Shown here one piece after another: positions 56,691-64,000 of a stretch of DNA of 64,000 nucleotides (positions are counted from its first letter, which is position 1; the number at the start of each line of letters is the position of its first letter). The notes under the pieces are model-generated. The model worked only from the letters and a program-made list of their open reading frames with translations, was not told the DNA's origin and ran no database searches. Source of the DNA: Candidatus Avoscillospira avicola (GTDB lineage Bacteria > Bacillota > Clostridia > Oscillospirales > Oscillospiraceae); NCBI GenBank assembly GCA_018712245.1, contig DVHE01000058.1:35887-99886 (forward strand), read 5' to 3'. The translations under genes were made by a program, and so were the position numbers.

Positions 56691-56797
56691 GCATATATGG
56701 GAAGGGGTGCGCTGGGCACCGCTTCCGCGTATTCCTTTGCGTTCCCGCGTCCGGCGGAGGTCGATTTCCGCTGTCCGGCCCGTGGCCGCGGGCGGCC

Positions 56798-58156
56798 TCA
56801 GCCGAGCCGCAGGATCAGAGTGGCCGCCTCGAAGTAGATCAGCAGCGCCAGAACGTCCACCACCGTGGTAATGAGAGGGCTGGCCATGACCGCCGGGTCA
56901 AAGCCAACCCGCTTGGCCGCCATGGGCAGCAGTGTGCCCACCAGTTTGGAGACGATCACGGTGATGAGCAGCGTCAGGCACACCACTGCGGCCACAGGGA
57001 AGCCGACCCGGTCAAGAAGCAGCAGCTTCACCAGGTTGCAAACGGCCAGAGTAAAGCCGCAGAGAATAGAGACGACGAACTCTTTGCCCAGGACCCGGAA
57101 GAGGTCCCGGAAGCGGATCTCCTGGAGGGAGAGGCCGCGGATCACCGTCACCGACGACTGGCTGCCGGCGTTGCCGCCGGTGTCCATCAGCATCGGGATG
57201 TAGGCCACCAGCACGGTGCAGGCGGCCAGGGCATCCTCAAACCGGGTGATGACCATCCCGGTAAAGGTGGCCGACACCATCAGCAAAAGCAGCCAGGGGA
57301 TGCGATGCTTCCAGATCTCCAGGGGGCTGGTGGTCAGATACGGCCGGTCGGAGGGGGAGATGGCAGCCATCTTCTCCATGTCCTCGGTGGTCTCTGCTTC
57401 CAGGATGTCCATGGCGTCGTCCATGGTGACGATGCCCACCAGGCGCCCGTCGCCGTCCACCACAGGCAGGGCGCTGAAGTTGTACTTGGCAAACATCTGC
57501 GCCACGGTCTCCTGGTCCTCCCGGGTGCTGACCGAGACCACGTTGGGGTTCATCATAGTCTGGCAGAGGGCGTTCTCATCGGCCAGGATCAGGGTGCGGA
57601 TGGAGATAACGCCCTGGAGGTGGTGGCTTTCGCCGGTGATGTAGCAGGTGTTGATGGTCTCTTTGTCCAGACCGACGGCCCGGATGTGGGCGATGGCCTG
57701 GGCAGCGGTCATGGTGGCCCGCAGCTCCACAAATTCGGTGGTCATCACCGAGCCGGCGGAGTCCTCGGGATACTGGAGGATCTCGTTGATCATCTGCCGG
57801 GTCTGGGGGTCGGCCTGGAGCAGAATACGGGAGACTACGTTGGCCGGCATTTCTTCCACCAGGTCTACCGCGTCGTCCACGTACAGTTCATCCACCACGG
57901 CCTTGAGTTCCAGGTCCGAGAAGCCGCGAATCAGCGTAGCCTGCTGCTCCGGCTCCATTTCCACAAAGGTCTCTGCCGCCAGGGACTTAGGCAGCAGGCG
58001 AAATACCAGCGGCAGCGTCTGGTCGGAGAGGCCGGAAAAGGCCTCCGCAATGTCCGCCGCGTTGAGGGTTGCGAGAAAATCCCGAAGGGAGGCGTACTTT
58101 TTCGCCTCGGCCAGCTTGACGATGGTCTCCTCCAGGACCAGGGTTTTTTCTTTCAT
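56798..58156 (-). CDS. mgtE: Magnesium transporter MgtE
   Basis: A 452-residue Mg2+ channel. The cytoplasmic N domain (residues 1-130) and two CBS domains (about 135-255; TCYITGESHHLQGVISIRTL and YNFSALPVVDGDGRLVGIVT) sense Mg2+. The plug is followed by five membrane helices with the selectivity region YIPMLMDTGGNAGSQSSVTV near residue 315. Length and order match MgtE fully. ATG 58156 follows AAAAGGAGG. An M-box leader upstream adds control by Mg2+ at the RNA level. Confidence 0.95.
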   Translation of the reverse strand: MKEKTLVLEETIVKLAEAKKYASLRDFLATLNAADIAEAFSGLSDQTLPLVFRLLPKSLAAETFVEMEPEQQATLIRGFSDLELKAVVDELYVDDAVDLVEEMPANVVSRILLQADPQTRQMINEILQYPEDSAGSVMTTEFVELRATMTAAQAIAHIRAVGLDKETINTCYITGESHHLQGVISIRTLILADENALCQTMMNPNVVSVSTREDQETVAQMFAKYNFSALPVVDGDGRLVGIVTMDDAMDILEAETTEDMEKMAAISPSDRPYLTTSPLEIWKHRIPWLLLLMVSATFTGMVITRFEDALAACTVLVAYIPMLMDTGGNAGSQSSVTVIRGLSLQEIRFRDLFRVLGKEFVVSILCGFTLAVCNLVKLLLLDRVGFPVAAVVCLTLLITVIVSKLVGTLLPMAAKRVGFDPAVMASPLITTVVDVLALLIYFEAATLILRLG

Positions 58157-58311
58157 GGGTTACTTCCTCCTTTTTTGGGTGTTCCAAACAGGAGCAAGAC
58201 ACATCCATGGGCCTATTCACAAAGGGGTGCGTCCCGGCGGGACGCCAAATATCGTCGGCCCACTTCTGTGCCGCTACTTCTGTCCGCGTCCATACCAGGT
58301 GATCCCCCTTT

Positions 58312-58345
58312 CCAAAACAAAAATCCCGCGCCGGTTCCGGCGCGG
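58312..58345 (-). terminator. M-box expression-platform terminator
   Basis: CCCGCGCCGG/CCGGCGCGGG (58324-58333 with 58336-58345) followed leftward by ATTTTTGTTTT. It lies between the M-box aptamer and mgtE. Confidence 0.88.
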
Positions 58346-58553
58346 GTGAATCGCATTTCCGCCTGCACCGTACGAGCTTCAGCATCACGGGGCGGTGAAG
58401 TTGCATTAAATGATACCTTGTGCTTCGATATCACTTGCTCAAACCATCTCACAGTGTCTCCACTGTTTCGCGGCAGCAACCCATATCCCTGTGGTAGCCT
58501 TGCCTACCGGGTCGATCCGCGCCTGCCTCGCCAGAGGCCACAGCACGGCTTAT
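58346..58553 (-). promoter_or_regulatory. M-box (ykoK-type) magnesium riboswitch
   Basis: Read leftward the leader shows the conserved run GGTAGGCAAGGCTACCAC, then GGGATATGGGTTGCTGCC, then CAGTGGAGACACTG and GGTTTGAGCAAGTGATATCG, the known order of M-box elements. It is followed by a terminator and then mgtE. Mg2+ binding should favour termination. Confidence 0.9.
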
Positions 58554-58559
58554 ATTCAT

Positions 58560-58588
58560 ATTATAAAGACTCCGCTGCCGTTTGTCAA
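58560..58588 (-). promoter_or_regulatory. Promoter of the M-box/mgtE unit
   Basis: Consensus TTGACA (58583-58588) and TATAAT (58560-58565) on the minus strand with a 17-base spacer. Confidence 0.9.
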
Positions 58589-58655
58589 CGGGTTCTTGGC
58601 TGGTTTCATCGAAAAAAATCAGCAGAAAGCCCGCGGAACCGGGGAAAGGTGTGTT

Positions 58656-58813
58656 AGATTGTCAAAAAACTATGATAAAGCCTCTCTGACAGAGCAGCGG
58701 GGGGTGTGTGCGGGGGGCAAAGGGCCCACCGCACGTTCAATCAGGACGTTTTTGCAACTTTTTAAGCTGCAAAAACGAGGGACAGCGGGGCGAAAATACT
58801 TTTTCGACATGCT
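58656..58813 (+). repeat. Dispersed ~160-bp palindromic repeat, copy C
   Basis: Starts AGATTGTCAAAAAACTATGA and ends with a CGGGGCGAAAATAC...TTTTTCGACATGCT hairpin, matching copies A and B with scattered changes. It lies between the mgtE promoter and the Na/Pi gene, and its right end is five bases from the hairpin at 58818-58850. Confidence 0.85.
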
Positions 58814-58817
58814 GTCA

Positions 58818-58850
58818 ACGCCGGACCGGCGAAAGCTGCCGGTCCGGCGT
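58818..58850 (-). terminator. Hairpin after the Na/Pi symporter gene
   Basis: ACGCCGGACCGGC/GCCGGTCCGGCGT (58818-58830 with 58838-58850), 15 bases past the symporter stop. No T-run follows directly, because repeat copy C is adjacent. Confidence 0.6.
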
Positions 58851-58865
58851 GGAGGCGCCCGACGA

Positions 58866-60626
58866 TCAGAGGGCGTATTTTTCCGCGAAGGAGGAGTAGG
58901 CGTCGGCGAAGTCGGCGGAGCCGTACTTGACGTCGTTGAGGTACTTGTGGGTGTCGAAGCTGTTGTGATCCACTTCGATCAGGGCCACGGCGATATTGGA
59001 GCAGTGGTCCGAGACGCGCTCGCAGTTGTTTAAGAGATCCGAGAGGATGAAGCCCATCTCGATGGTGCATTCGCCCCGCTGGAGCCGCTCGATGTGGTGG
59101 TCCTTGATCTTGGCGATGAGCTTGTCCACTACCTGCTCCAGAGGCTCCACCCGGGAGGCCACGGCCAGGTCGTTCTTGGTAAAGGCGGTCTCGGTCAGCT
59201 GCAAAATCTCCTCGATGGCCGAGAGCAGCACGCGAATCTCGGTGTGAGCTTCGTCGGAGAAGGTGAGCTTCTTCTCCCACATCTCCTCGGCCACCTTCTG
59301 GATGTTGACGGCGTGGTCGCCCAGGCGCTCAAAGTCGCCGATGGAGTGGAGCATCAGGGAGACGGAGTGGCTGTCAGTGCTGGAGAGCTCTCGGGACGAG
59401 AGGCGCACCAGGAAGGTGCCCAGCCGGTCCTCGTAGAGGTCGATGATATCCTCCTGCTCCGCCACGTCCTTGGCCGCGTCCTCGCTGTATTTTTCCAGCA
59501 GGCCGAAGGCCTTCTGCAGGGTGGCGTGGGCGGTGGCGCACATCTGGGTGGTGTAGTTGAAGCTCTCGCGGACGGCTACGGAGGGGGAGCGGAGCAGACG
59601 CTCGTCCAGCGCGCCGATGCCGCTGGTCGCGTCGGCGGGGGCGGCAGCGCCCTTTTCCCGGGTGAGCCACTCGGTGAGCTTGATGATGAGCTTGCCGTTG
59701 GGCATCAGGATGGCTGTGGCGATCACGTTGAACATGGTGTGACACAGGGCGATGCCGAAGGCGTCGATGGGCATATTGTGGATGGGCAGATGGAAAATGG
59801 CGTTGAGGATCAGGTACACCGGCAGGATGATGACAGTGCCCAGGAGGTTGATGAGGGTGTGCATAATGGCCACGCGCTTGGCGCCGGTGTTGGCGCCGAT
59901 GCACGAGAGGACGGCGGTGATACACGTACCGATATTCTGGCCCATGATGATGGGGATGGCCATGCCGTAGGTGATGGAGCCGGTTCCGGCCAGGGCCTGG
60001 AGGATGCCAACCGAGGCGGCGGAGGACTGGATCAGGGCGGTGAAGAGCGCGCCGACAATGACGCCCAGGGCGGGATTGCGGAACTTGACCATCAGCGCGG
60101 CGAACTCAGGCATGTCGGCCAGGGGCGCCACGGCGTCGGACATGAAGTTCATGCCGATCATCAGCACGGCGAAGCCCACCAGGATATTGCCGATGGACTT
60201 GTTGCGCTCGCGCTTGCAGAGCATGATCATAAACACGCCCACCAGGGCCAGCAGCGGGGAGAAGTTGGCGGGCTTGAGCATAGCCAGGAAGATGTTGTCG
60301 CTCTCAATGCCCGTCAAGCTCAGAAGCCAGGCGGTGAGGGTAGTGCCGATGTTGGCGCCGAAGATGACGTTGAGGGTCTGCGAGAAGTGCATGATGCCGG
60401 AGTTGACCAGGCCCACCAGCATGACCGTGGAGGCCGAGGACGACTGCATGGCAATGGTGATGACGGCGCCCAGGCCTAAGCTGATGAGAGGATTGGCGGT
60501 CATCTTCTTGAGAGTGCCCTCCAGCCGTCCGCCGGAGAGGCGCTCTAAGTTGTGGCTCATGACCTGCATACCGAAGAGGAAAAAGGCCAGGCCGCACAAC
60601 AGGTTGAGTACGTTATAAAAGTCCAT
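58866..60626 (-). CDS. Na+/phosphate symporter with PhoU-like tail (NptA/YjbB-like)
   Basis: A 586-residue inner-membrane protein. Two repeats carry the QSSSA-type transport motif (TIAMQSSSASTVMLVGLVNS near residue 60; ALIQSSAASVGILQALAGTG near residue 203), followed by helices to about residue 320. The C-terminal 250 residues form two PhoU-like helical bundles (GDFERLGDHAVNIQKVAEEM and LNNCERVSDHCSNIAVALIE). ATG 60626 follows TAGGAG. It heads toward phosphate uptake or release and lies downstream of a HD protein and a PhoR-like kinase, likely one transcription unit. Confidence 0.92.
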   Translation of the reverse strand: MDFYNVLNLLCGLAFFLFGMQVMSHNLERLSGGRLEGTLKKMTANPLISLGLGAVITIAMQSSSASTVMLVGLVNSGIMHFSQTLNVIFGANIGTTLTAWLLSLTGIESDNIFLAMLKPANFSPLLALVGVFMIMLCKRERNKSIGNILVGFAVLMIGMNFMSDAVAPLADMPEFAALMVKFRNPALGVIVGALFTALIQSSAASVGILQALAGTGSITYGMAIPIIMGQNIGTCITAVLSCIGANTGAKRVAIMHTLINLLGTVIILPVYLILNAIFHLPIHNMPIDAFGIALCHTMFNVIATAILMPNGKLIIKLTEWLTREKGAAAPADATSGIGALDERLLRSPSVAVRESFNYTTQMCATAHATLQKAFGLLEKYSEDAAKDVAEQEDIIDLYEDRLGTFLVRLSSRELSSTDSHSVSLMLHSIGDFERLGDHAVNIQKVAEEMWEKKLTFSDEAHTEIRVLLSAIEEILQLTETAFTKNDLAVASRVEPLEQVVDKLIAKIKDHHIERLQRGECTIEMGFILSDLLNNCERVSDHCSNIAVALIEVDHNSFDTHKYLNDVKYGSADFADAYSSFAEKYAL

Positions 60627-60662
60627 CTTGATCTTCTCCTATGTCTCTTGTTTCTCTCTATT

Positions 60663-61322
60663 TCAGAGCAGCGTCTGCTCGTTGATGATGAGCTTGAACT
60701 CCAGTCCCAGCTTCTGCGCCGCCCGGCGGCAGAGGGTCATCCGGGCCAGAAAAATTTCAAAATAATCCATGATGGAGCCGTATTTGGTGTCGATGTGCAT
60801 TTTCAGCTTGATATTGGTCCGCTCCTCGTTGATTTTGAGGACGGTCTTCTTCACCGAGTAGTTGACGCGGTCGTGGATGTCGAAGGCAGCCTTGTCGGTG
60901 TTGCGCACGCGGCTGCGGCGCACGTCGGACTTGTCGGCCAGGATCAGGGCGGCGGAGAGGGCGTCCACCGGGACGCCTGTGCCCTCGTCGTGGTTGCCGA
61001 TGGCGGTGACGACGGTGGCCAGGTCCTGGGGCGAGAGGTCCATGCCCCGCAGCAGCTGGAAGGCCATCACCGCGCCGGACTGGGAGTGGTCCACCCGGTT
61101 GACCAGGTTGCCGATGTCGTGGAGAAAGCCGGCGATCTTCACCAGCTCCACGGTGTGGGCCGGGTAGTCCAGGGTCTCCAGAATGTAGCCGGCCGTCTCC
61201 GCCACGATGGTCACGTGGGCGAAGGAATGCTCTGTGAAGCCCAGGGCCGCCAGAGACGCGTCGGCCTGGGCGATGTAGGTGCGGATTTCCTCGTTGTGCT
61301 TGAGGTCTTCATAGCGTATCAA
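60663..61322 (-). CDS. HD-domain phosphohydrolase
   Basis: A 219-residue metal-dependent phosphohydrolase. The metal ligands can be followed: His in TEHSFAHVTIV (about residue 32), His-Asp in AGFLHDIGNLV (about residue 67), His in VDHSQSGAV and IGNHDEG, and Asp in LILADKSDVRR (about residue 148). The C-terminal 60 residues are unlike other HD proteins I know. Start is TTG 61322 with AAAGGAG eight bases upstream; it overlaps the kinase stop (TTGA). A nucleotide or signalling-nucleotide substrate is likely. Confidence 0.86.
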   Translation of the reverse strand: MIRYEDLKHNEEIRTYIAQADASLAALGFTEHSFAHVTIVAETAGYILETLDYPAHTVELVKIAGFLHDIGNLVNRVDHSQSGAVMAFQLLRGMDLSPQDLATVVTAIGNHDEGTGVPVDALSAALILADKSDVRRSRVRNTDKAAFDIHDRVNYSVKKTVLKINEERTNIKLKMHIDTKYGSIMDYFEIFLARMTLCRRAAQKLGLEFKLIINEQTLL

Positions 61323-62590
61323 GGGGATTGCTCCTTTCCTGCCCTGGGGAACTGCACGGTGATGGTGGTGCCCACGCCCAGATCGCTCTCCACACGGAGC
61401 TGGGCGCCCAGGCAGACCGCGCCGTGCTTGACGATGGAGAGCCCCAGGCCAGTGCCGCCCAGCTCCCGGGAGTGGCTTTTGTCCACCCGGTAGAAGCGCT
61501 CAAAAATGCGGGGCAGCTCCTCCTTTGGGATGCCGATGCCGGTGTCCTGGACGGCCACGGTGGCGGTGTCCCGGCTCTCGCTGACGGTGATGGTGACGCT
61601 GCCGCCGGGTCGGTTATATTGTATGGCGTTGTCGGTGAGATTATGGAGGATCTCCGCCACGATTTTCTTCGAGGCGACGATCTGCCCTTCGCTCCCGGCC
61701 AGGGTGACGGTGACGCCCCGGCGCAAAGCCAGGCCCGTCAGCTGCTCCTTGACCAGCCGGGCCTCCTCCCGGAGGCTCAGGGGCTCCATGGCCAGGTCGC
61801 GTCCCCGCTCCTCCAGCCGCGAAAGCCGCAGGATATCCCCCACCAGGTCCATCAGCCGCCGGGCCTCGTCGCAGATTTTCCCGGCGAAGCGCTGCACGTC
61901 CTCGGGACGAACCAGCCCGTCGCGGATCAGCTCGGCAAAGCCGTTGATGGAGGTGAGGGGCGTTTTCAGCTCGTGGGAGACGTTGGCGGTGAACTCCCGC
62001 CGCAGCCGGTCCTGGCGGTCATGCTCCCGGCCCAGGTCCTCCATCTGGCTGAGGATCTGGCGGTTTTGCTCGGCCAGCCGTCGGACCAGGGGCTTCAGCT
62101 CCTCGTCCACGTCCCGCTCGTCGGGGTGGATGAAGTCGATGCGGTTCAGCGGCTCCGTCAGGGCCTTGGCGGCCCGGGTAGCCAGCAGCGCGGAGAGGAC
62201 CGCGGCCAGCGCCGCCACGAAGAGCAGCGGCGTGAAGCTCTGCAGGAGCAGCTGGAAGAGGGTGTAGCCCACGTTGGAGACCTCCAGGGCGGAGCCGTCC
62301 GCCAGGGGGACCTGCTGCGTCGCCGCGGTGTGGAGCTGGGGCGCGCTGTCGTAGAGGACTTCGCCTTCCGGAGAAAGCCAGCGGATGCGGCAGTCCTCCA
62401 GGGAGAGCTGCTCCAGGGCCGCGAGGCCGCCGGTCTCCACGGTCTGGGCGGCCAGCTGGGCCTGGACATCCAGGGTCTGCCGGGTGACGTCGTTCATATT
62501 GACGTAGAGAAGCGCCGCGAACACCGTGATGCAGATGAGGAACACGGCCATGGCGGAGAGGAAGAAGGATTTGAACAGCCGCTGCTTCAA
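61319..62590 (-). CDS. PhoR-like sensor histidine kinase
   Basis: A 423-residue membrane kinase. Two membrane helices (about residues 8-31 and 112-136) bound a small outer domain. The cytoplasmic part has a HAMP-like linker, the phospho-acceptor His in FTANVSHELKTPLTSINGF (about residue 203), N box ILHNLTDNAIQYN, G1 VQDTGIGIP and G2 GGTGLGLSIVKH. TTG 62590 is the start, after GGGAGGAATC. No response-regulator gene is adjacent; the PhoB-like regulator at 51675 is a candidate partner. Direct TTTACA repeats upstream look like Pho boxes. Confidence 0.9.
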   Translation of the reverse strand: MKQRLFKSFFLSAMAVFLICITVFAALLYVNMNDVTRQTLDVQAQLAAQTVETGGLAALEQLSLEDCRIRWLSPEGEVLYDSAPQLHTAATQQVPLADGSALEVSNVGYTLFQLLLQSFTPLLFVAALAAVLSALLATRAAKALTEPLNRIDFIHPDERDVDEELKPLVRRLAEQNRQILSQMEDLGREHDRQDRLRREFTANVSHELKTPLTSINGFAELIRDGLVRPEDVQRFAGKICDEARRLMDLVGDILRLSRLEERGRDLAMEPLSLREEARLVKEQLTGLALRRGVTVTLAGSEGQIVASKKIVAEILHNLTDNAIQYNRPGGSVTITVSESRDTATVAVQDTGIGIPKEELPRIFERFYRVDKSHSRELGGTGLGLSIVKHGAVCLGAQLRVESDLGVGTTITVQFPRAGKEQSP

Positions 62591-62658
62591 GGGCAGATTC
62601 CTCCCGAGATCGTTTCTTCCAGCATACCCGGCCCAGGGAAAAATTTGTCGAGGGTTTT

Positions 62659-62675
62659 TGTAAAGGTTATGTAAA
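62659..62675 (-). promoter_or_regulatory. Candidate Pho box (two TTTACA repeats)
   Basis: On the minus strand TTTACA (62670-62675) and TTTACA (62659-62664) are 11 bases apart, one helical turn, upstream of the kinase gene. This equals the spacing of PhoP/PhoB direct-repeat sites. A weak promoter (TCGACA/TATGCT with a 19-base spacer, 62621-62651) follows, as expected for an activated promoter. Confidence 0.55.
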
Positions 62676-62699
62676 ATTTTCGATGGCTGCCCGCGGCGG

Positions 62700-62750
62700 A
62701 AAGACAAAACCGCCGCGGGTCCCCGGCGATGCTCCGGGGACCCGCGGCGG
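62700..62750 (-). terminator. Very strong terminator with no matching gene
   Basis: A 17-bp perfect GC stem (62710-62726 with 62734-62750), followed leftward by TTTTGTCTTT (62700-62709). A third copy of the arm at 62690-62699 can pair alternatively with 62711-62720. No minus-strand gene to its right is seen in the window. Confidence 0.75.
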
Positions 62751-62893
62751 CGGGCTTCTAAAAATGGGGTCGATTTTAACAATACCACAGACCGGCGGCC
62801 GGCGCAACAAAAAATTTTCCGCCGGGCCATTTTTTGTAAAAAAACCAGTTCACTTTTGGACTCAATCCCGGGAATTCTGTGAAAATTGGCCCG

Positions 62894-62922
62894 TTGACAA
62901 GGAAAATATGCCCCTCTATAAT
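62894..62922 (+). promoter_or_regulatory. Promoter of asnB T-box
   Basis: Consensus TTGACA (62894-62899) and TATAAT (62917-62922) with a 17-base spacer. Confidence 0.9.
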
Positions 62923-62929
62923 TGTGCTA

Positions 62930-63240
62930 TCAACAAACCCAATTCGGTTTGGCGGATTACTTCATATGGAAAAAGGCAATGCGGAAGACAAGTACCTGAG
63001 CAACGCGGCCGCAGTGAGTCGGGGACAGTGGAAACCCGGCGCTGGCAGCTCGGCGAATAACACTTCCAAGCCGCGACCTGAACGGCCTCCGGGCCCAGTA
63101 GGGAAGCCGTGGGGATCGCGTTACGGTCTATGGGCTTGTTGGAGCCCGAGAAAAGGGACCGCCCGGCAGGGCGGTAAATTAGGTGGCACCGCGGATTTGC
63201 AGCATTCGTCCTAAAATATTGGGATAACTGGCTGCATATA
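62930..63240 (+). promoter_or_regulatory. T-box leader of asnB, Asn specifier
   Basis: The leader has Stem I with a GAAT-AAC-AC specifier bulge; AAC (63059-63061) reads asparagine. The T-box motif AATTAGGTGGCACCGCGG is at 63177-63194. A stem TGCAGC/GCTGCA (near 63198-63236) follows. I see no T-run terminator before the start codon, so the output may be translational. The downstream gene, asnB, fits the specifier. Confidence 0.88.
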
Positions 63241-63261
63241 TAATTCGGAGGTGTCTTTCTT

Positions 63262-64000
63262 ATGTGTTCCATCATGGGCTTTACTGCCAAAACCCGCACC
63301 GTGGACGAGCTTCGTCCCTTCTTTGACAAGACCAAGTCCCGCGGTCCCGACGACTCCCGCATCGAGGAGACCCCCTCGGGCTACCTGTGCTTCCACCGGC
63401 TGGCCATCATGGGCCTCCATCCCGAGGGGATGCAGCCGTTCCACCTGGACGGCGACCGGTGCGTCTGCAACGGTGAGCTGTACGGCTTCCGCAACCTGAA
63501 GGAGAAGCTGGCGGAGAAGTACACGTTCCACTCCGACTCCGACTGCGAGATCATCCTGCCCCTCTACCGGGAGTACGGCCTTTCGATGTTCGCGATGCTG
63601 GACGCCGAGTTCGCCATGGTGATCTACGACAGCAAAAAGGACCGCTATATCGCGGCCCGGGACCCCATCGGCATCCGGCCCCTCTTTTACGGCTACGACC
63701 AGGGCCAGATCGTCTTCGCCAGCGAGGCCAAGAACCTGGTGGGACTGGTGGAGCAGGTCTTCCCCTTCCCGCCCGGCCACTACTACGCCGACGGCCAGTT
63801 CGTCCGCTTCGCCGACCTCACCACCGTGCAGGCCCCCTGCAAGGACGACCTGCCCGCCATTTACAAGAACATCCGCGAGAAGCTCACCGCCGCCGTGGAA
63901 AAGCGGCTGGACGCCGACGCGCCCCTGGGCTTCCTGCTCTCCGGCGGCCTCGATTCCAGCCTGGTCTGCGCCATCGCCGCCAAGACCCTGAAAAAGCCCA
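63262..64000 (+). CDS. asnB: Asparagine synthase (glutamine-hydrolysing), 5' part
   Basis: The first 246 residues of a class II amidotransferase; the rest is beyond the window. Cys2 (MCSIMGFT) is the glutaminase nucleophile, followed by RGPDDSRIEE, FHRLAIMGLHPEGMQPF and NGELYGFRNL typical of the glutaminase half. The synthetase half begins with the ATP-pyrophosphatase loop LLSGGLDSSLV near residue 227. ATG 63262 follows CGGAGG. Control by uncharged tRNA-Asn is predicted from the T-box. Confidence 0.93.
   Translation, partial: MCSIMGFTAKTRTVDELRPFFDKTKSRGPDDSRIEETPSGYLCFHRLAIMGLHPEGMQPFHLDGDRCVCNGELYGFRNLKEKLAEKYTFHSDSDCEIILPLYREYGLSMFAMLDAEFAMVIYDSKKDRYIAARDPIGIRPLFYGYDQGQIVFASEAKNLVGLVEQVFPFPPGHYYADGQFVRFADLTTVQAPCKDDLPAIYKNIREKLTAAVEKRLDADAPLGFLLSGGLDSSLVCAIAAKTLKKP

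Larger units (their letters stand above)
55915..56797. repeat. Repeat-filled intergenic island 2
   Basis: About 0.9 kb without a supported gene. It contains REP-like units at 56327-56349 and 56377-56404, filler segments shared with the 37.7-38.8 kb island (CCGCGCAGCGGCCTCTCG near 55990; GTAAAGGGCCCGCAAGGGAGCG near 56063), and repeat copy B flanked by twin palindromes. The mgtE gene ends at its right border. Confidence 0.8.

Overview
The window looks like chromosome of a GC-rich, low-oxygen gut Firmicute, most likely a relative of Flavonifractor, Lawsonibacter or Oscillibacter in the Oscillospiraceae. This is inferred from gene content: T-box, M-box and cobalamin leaders, class II GalT, PyrK-dependent PyrD, DUF1846, a cluster-binding asparagine-type T-box and strong AGGAGG ribosome sites with frequent TTG starts. 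There is no 16S rRNA gene or other marker to fix the genus.

Layout from left to right. 295-7497: a mannoside import and breakdown operon (lipoprotein binding protein, two permeases, GH38 alpha-mannosidase, lyxose/mannose isomerase). 7617-14141, minus strand: lipid kinase, two membrane-anchored SurA/PrsA-like proteins, DUF1846 and BirA. 14321-14969: bioY under a clear BirA operator. 15354-26482: thirteen co-directional phage-derived genes (coat, adaptor, stopper-like hub, fibres, holin candidates, amidase, a large Q/A-rich protein) with no terminase, portal, integrase or replication gene. 26501-30261: DUF624 protein, a dispersed repeat, tRNA-Arg(CCG), galT and galK. 30768-34495: a B12 importer under a cobalamin riboswitch, with a CGGC-domain gene at its end. 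34628-37677: metY behind an attenuator, metA (acetyl type by Glu111) and yqeC. 37678-38820: non-coding, repeat-filled. 38821-40155: nitroreductase, a 55-residue membrane peptide and an acetyltransferase. 40152-46618: the pyr operon CKDF-EBI, split by a RelB/RelE-type toxin-antitoxin pair that carries its own palindromic operator.

46627-52349, minus strand: aspS, hisS with a T-box whose specifier reads both Asp and His, an MgsA-like protein lacking the usual catalytic Asp, a MinD-like ATPase and a lone PhoB-like regulator. 52428-55806: MATE exporter, an orphan P-loop protein, and a phosphoglucose-isomerase-fold protein in which every catalytic motif has been replaced. 56798-58588: mgtE under an M-box. 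58866-62590: Na/Pi symporter with PhoU tail, HD-domain protein and a PhoR-like kinase preceded by Pho-box-like repeats. 62894-64000: asparagine T-box and the start of asnB.

The most unusual items are the reduced capsid-to-lysis cassette, the degenerate PGI, a ~160-bp palindromic element present three times and always abutting a strong hairpin, and two families of pseudo-palindromic REP-like repeats that fill the intergenic islands. All calls come from reading sequence and translations; no database search was run.
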